Shown here: piece after piece, positions 33,240 through 35,972 of the stretch
How the letters are laid out: the number at the start of each line of letters is the position of its first letter
How positions within the stretch are numbered: the first letter of the stretch is position 1
Origin: Paracoccaceae bacterium
Lineage (GTDB): Bacteria > Pseudomonadota > Alphaproteobacteria > Rhodobacterales > Rhodobacteraceae
DNA length: 35,972 nt
Direction of reading: 5' to 3'
NCBI GenBank assembly: GCA_014359745.1
Contig: JACIYW010000009.1
Coordinates: 1 to 35,972 of the forward strand
The notes under the pieces: model-generated
Databases searched by the model: none
Told to the model about the DNA's origin: nothing
Seen by the model: the letters and a program-made list of their open reading frames with translations, nothing else
Program-made: the position numbers and the translations under genes

Positions 33240-34894
33240 CAGGCGTTTTCTTCCTGCTCGTCGCGGTCTTCCATCCAGCCGCGCAGGATCTCCACGGTTT
33301 CCTCGCGCCGATCCTCGATCAACTGGCGCAGGCGTGCCACGGGATCGGGCGCGGGTTGATCCTGTGCCGCCTGATTCTGTGCCCCGCGATTGCCAAGCGC
33401 GGGCAGCGCGGGGGTAAAGCCGCCCTCATCTATCTCGCCGGTCAGCGCGGCGTCGCGGGATGCGGCCCCGTCACCGGTCAGCGCCGCGCGGCCCAGCGGG
33501 GTGGCGGAAGGGCCGCCGATCGGGATCGGTGCCGCCGGGCGCGCCCGGTTGCCCGATGCCAGGATCGGGCGCAGCACGAACAGGCCAAGCACCAGCGCCA
33601 CGACCGAAAGAACCACGATCTGCGCCAGCGACATCAGGTCGATCGCGGCCAGCCAACTGCTTTGGGCAAGCGTGCCCTGCACGGCATCGGGTTGCAGTTC
33701 CAGCGAACGGATGGTGATCACGTCGCCCCGTTCGGCATCGAAGCCGATCGCCGACGACACAAGATCGTGCAGCGCCGTCACCTCTGCCTCGGGGCGCGGG
33801 GTCCAGGTTTCGGTGCCGTCGTCGGCTTTGGCCCGGATACCGCCCAGAAGCACGGCGACCGATATGCGCTTGATCGTGCCGGGCGCGCGGCTGATTTCGC
33901 GGCGGGTTTCCGACAGTTCGTAATTCACCCGGTTGCGGGTGGTATTTTCCCGGCTTTCCTCGGTGCCGCCGCCTTTTGCATCGCCTTCAGGCAGATTGCT
34001 GGCGACGGTCACGGCGCCTTTGCCGGTATCCTTGGCCGATTGGGTGCGTTCTTCGGTATCGGTGCTGATGGCGACACGGCCGTTGGGGTCGATCCGCCGT
34101 TCGGTGATCGATTCCAGGTCGTTATCGGTGTCTACCGTCACCTCTACCACCGCATTGCCGGGGCCGACCCGCGCCTCAAGCAGGCGCTGAACGCTTTGGC
34201 GAAGGGCACTGGCCCGGTCCTGGGCGGCCATGGCGGCGGGGATCTTGCTGTCGGGCGACTGGACAAGGCCGCTGTTGGCGTCGATCACCGACACATCCTC
34301 GGGCCGCATGCCCGCGACGGCGGCGGCCACCAGATGCTGAACCGCCTGCGCCTGTTCCGGCGAAACGCGGCCCGATGCCGGCGTCAGGCTGACCGAGGCG
34401 GTGGGCGCGGCAAGGGTGCGAAACGGCTGGCTGTCGCGCGCGGCAATGTGAACGCGGGCGGCCCGGATCATCGGGCTTGCGATGATGGTGCGGGCCAGTT
34501 CCCCCTCGCGGGCGCGCCAATAGGCGGCGTCGAACATCTGTGATGTGGTGCCGAACCCCGACAGCTTGTCAAGCAGTTCGTAGCCCGCGCCGGTATTGGC
34601 CGGAAGCCCGTCGGCCGCAAGTGTCATGCGCACCGAATCACGGCGGGCCTGATCGACATAGATCGCGGTGCCGCGCACCTCATAGGCCACGCCCTCTTGA
34701 TCAAGCGCCGCGATGACTTCACCGGCCGCATCCGATTCAAGCCCCGCATAAAGCAGCGCCATGCCCGGCGTGGTGGCCATCCTGGTCAGCCCCAGAACCG
34801 CGGCGAAGATCGCAATGGTGGCCAAAACCACGACAAGCCTGCGGCGCGGATCAAGATTCGACCAGAGTGTCAGTATCTGCGGCATCTGCGGCAC
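33239..34894 (-). CDS. fliF: Flagellar MS-ring protein FliF
   Basis: The 551-residue membrane protein has two hydrophobic helices near the ends (LVVVLATIAIFAAVLGLTR and LMSLAQIVVLSVVALVLGLFVL). Between them are the periplasmic ring-building domains (GMALLYAGLESDAAGEVIAAL, EVRGTAIYVDQARRDSVRMTLA, ARVHIAARDSQPFRTLAAPTASVSLT). The C-terminus binds FliG. GTG 34894 is chosen because GGGAG lies 6 bp upstream; ATG 34885 or ATG 34957 are alternatives. Confidence 0.92.
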   Translation of the reverse strand: MPQMPQILTLWSNLDPRRRLVVVLATIAIFAAVLGLTRMATTPGMALLYAGLESDAAGEVIAALDQEGVAYEVRGTAIYVDQARRDSVRMTLAADGLPANTGAGYELLDKLSGFGTTSQMFDAAYWRAREGELARTIIASPMIRAARVHIAARDSQPFRTLAAPTASVSLTPASGRVSPEQAQAVQHLVAAAVAGMRPEDVSVIDANSGLVQSPDSKIPAAMAAQDRASALRQSVQRLLEARVGPGNAVVEVTVDTDNDLESITERRIDPNGRVAISTDTEERTQSAKDTGKGAVTVASNLPEGDAKGGGTEESRENTTRNRVNYELSETRREISRAPGTIKRISVAVLLGGIRAKADDGTETWTPRPEAEVTALHDLVSSAIGFDAERGDVITIRSLELQPDAVQGTLAQSSWLAAIDLMSLAQIVVLSVVALVLGLFVLRPILASGNRARPAAPIPIGGPSATPLGRAALTGDGAASRDAALTGEIDEGGFTPALPALGNRGAQNQAAQDQPAPDPVARLRQLIEDRREETVEILRGWMEDRDEQEENA

Positions 34895-35033
34895 GGGTTT
34901 CTCCCTTTGCGAATCTGCTTGCGAATCTGCGGGCCGGTTTCTGGCGGCTGACCTCATGCTTCGGTGATCGCCCTTAACAATCGGTTAGTTTCCGCGGCCT
35001 ATAAAACACCTGTTGCAACCGGCAGGAGGTTCC
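34895..35033. promoter_or_regulatory. Divergent fliF-fliL intergenic region
   Basis: This 139-bp region separates the minus-strand fliF operon from fliL, so it must hold the promoter(s) for both. It contains a 12-bp imperfect tandem repeat (GCGAATCTGCTT/GCGAATCTGCGG, 34909-34932) and an AT-richer stretch at 34973-35008. I could not assign a sigma-factor site with confidence. Confidence 0.45.
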
Positions 35034-35516
35034 ATGGCCGAGGCAGAGGAAACACAGGATCCGGCGGTGCCGGCCAGGCGATCGGGCAAGGCGCTGCTGA
35101 TCGGGCTGGGGCTGGCGCTGATGCTGGGGGGCGGCGGTTTCTATGCCGCCTATTCGGGTTTGCTGCCGCTTGGCGGCGGGCAGGGGCATGACGCGGCGCA
35201 TCCTGCCGCGCTTGGGGATGTCAGTTTCGTGGCGCTCGCGCCGCTTCTGATCAATCTGGGGCCATCGGGATCGAACCGGCATCTTCGTTTCACTGCGCAG
35301 CTCGAGGTGGCACCGGGCGCCGCGCGCGATGTCGAAACGCTGGCGCCGCGGATCCTTGATGTTCTGAACGGCTATCTGCGGGCCGTCGATCAGGCCGAAC
35401 TGCAAGAGCCTGCGGCGCTGATCCGGCTGCGCGCGCAGATGCTGCGCCGGGTGCAGATCGTGGTGGGTGAAGGGCGGGTGCGCGACCTTCTGGTAACGGA
35501 ATTCGTGTTGAACTGA
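35034..35516 (+). CDS. fliL: Flagellar basal body-associated protein FliL
   Basis: The 160-residue protein has an N-terminal cytoplasmic stretch, one membrane helix (ALLIGLGLALMLGGGGFYAAY) and a periplasmic FliL domain (FVALAPLLINLGPSGSNRHLRFTAQLEV, then DVETLAPRILDVLNGYLRAV, ending in TEFVLN). FliL stabilises the stator-rotor contact. GGAGG just upstream of ATG 35034 gives a firm start. Confidence 0.92.
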   Translation: MAEAEETQDPAVPARRSGKALLIGLGLALMLGGGGFYAAYSGLLPLGGGQGHDAAHPAALGDVSFVALAPLLINLGPSGSNRHLRFTAQLEVAPGAARDVETLAPRILDVLNGYLRAVDQAELQEPAALIRLRAQMLRRVQIVVGEGRVRDLLVTEFVLN

Positions 35517-35525
35517 GAGGGCAAG

Positions 35526-35972
35526 ATGGCGCTGATTGCGGATTTTCTGATGGTGGCGGGGGCGATTGCGGCGGCGGCCTATTGCATGGTGCTGTCGCGG
35601 CGGCTGAAACGGTTCACCCGGCTGGAAGATGGCGTGGGCGGGGCCATCGCGGTTCTGTCGGCGCAGGTCGATGACATGACGCAGGCGCTTAAACAGGCCC
35701 GAAACGCGGCGCAGAATTCCGAAGCGACGCTGATTGCCCAGACCGCACGGGCAGAAAACGCGGCCCGGCGTCTGTCGCTGATGCTGGCGTCGTTGCACGA
35801 TCTGCCAGACCCGCAGTCGGCACCCGCCCCGGCACCCGCCGCAGCGCCTGTGTCGGCGTCAGATCCAGCGGTGGCACCATCGTTTGCCCATACGCCGGGT
35901 TCAAGCGACCCGGCCCCGCCCAAGGTTTCTGAGGATGCGGCGGCGCAGGAACCTGACCGCCGCGTCAGGTTC
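35526..35972 (+). CDS. DUF6468-like flagellar-cluster protein, 3' end outside window
   Basis: Translation from ATG 35526 stays open to the window end (149 codons). It encodes an N-terminal membrane helix (LIADFLMVAGAIAAAAYCMV) followed by SRRLKRFTRLEDGVGGAIAVLSAQVDDMTQAL, a helical coiled-coil-like region and a Pro/Ala-rich segment. This fits the DUF6468 family found next to fliL and motE-like genes in alphaproteobacterial flagellar loci; the role is unknown. GAGAGGG precedes the start, 9 bp after fliL. Confidence 0.75.
   Translation, partial: MALIADFLMVAGAIAAAAYCMVLSRRLKRFTRLEDGVGGAIAVLSAQVDDMTQALKQARNAAQNSEATLIAQTARAENAARRLSLMLASLHDLPDPQSAPAPAPAAAPVSASDPAVAPSFAHTPGSSDPAPPKVSEDAAAQEPDRRVRF

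Overview
The window looks like a high-GC alphaproteobacterial chromosome, most likely a Rhodobacterales (Roseobacter-type) organism. The basis is the gene families and their order: a nirS-type denitrification cluster with a fused nirDL, a short fliN, a DUF6468-like protein after fliL, and a TLESWS-type bacterial sodium channel. Dispersed extragenic motifs of the kind common in that group are also present. No tRNA, rRNA or CRISPR array was seen.

Layout. (1) 1-10129 is ordinary core genome: the 3' end of mtaB, an L,D-transpeptidase, a CAP-domain lipoprotein, a second L,D-transpeptidase, a voltage-gated sodium channel, an RlmD/TrmA-type RNA methyltransferase, an ABC exporter, then cca, a CoA-type Nudix hydrolase and hslO in one overlapping minus-strand run, and a second Nudix gene on the plus strand. 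(2) 10130-11852 is a scar: a C-terminal fragment of an IS630-type transposase abuts a nosL that has lost its 5' end, followed by an intact nosX. No nosRZDFY precedes them. (3) 11884-30629 is a denitrification island. It holds a c-type cytochrome; the minus-strand operon nirS-E-C-F-DL-G-H-J-N plus a 77-residue membrane protein; nirI divergent from nirS; norCBQDEF; and a minus-strand pair of a Dnr/Nnr-type Crp/Fnr regulator with a DUF4202 protein. (4) 30740-31637 is a graveyard of four mobile-element fragments: IS256-like, phage tape measure, serine recombinase and IS66-like. (5) 31638-35972 is a flagellar cluster: fliP, fliN, fliH and fliF on the minus strand, and fliL plus a DUF6468-like gene on the plus strand.

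How the genes work together. NirS reduces nitrite to NO. NirE makes precorrin-2, and NirDL, NirG, NirH, NirJ, NirF and NirN complete heme d1, with NirC and the soluble cytochrome as likely electron carriers. NorCB reduces NO to N2O, assisted by NorQ and NorD (activation) and NorE and NorF (accessory membrane proteins). The Crp/Fnr protein carries the ExxSR recognition helix expected for TTGA half-sites. Identical TTGAC-N4-GTCAA boxes sit about 71 bp upstream of the nirS and norC start codons. Within this window the pathway stops at N2O, because the nos genes are reduced to nosL' and nosX. NosX may survive because NirI, a NosR relative, shows a possible flavinylation site.

Most noteworthy items: the IS-associated nos scar and possible reassignment of NosX to NirI; a palindromic dispersed repeat read in frame through the N-terminus of NirF; a strong hairpin between nirS and the heme d1 genes; and a DUF4202 gene translationally coupled to the NO regulator.
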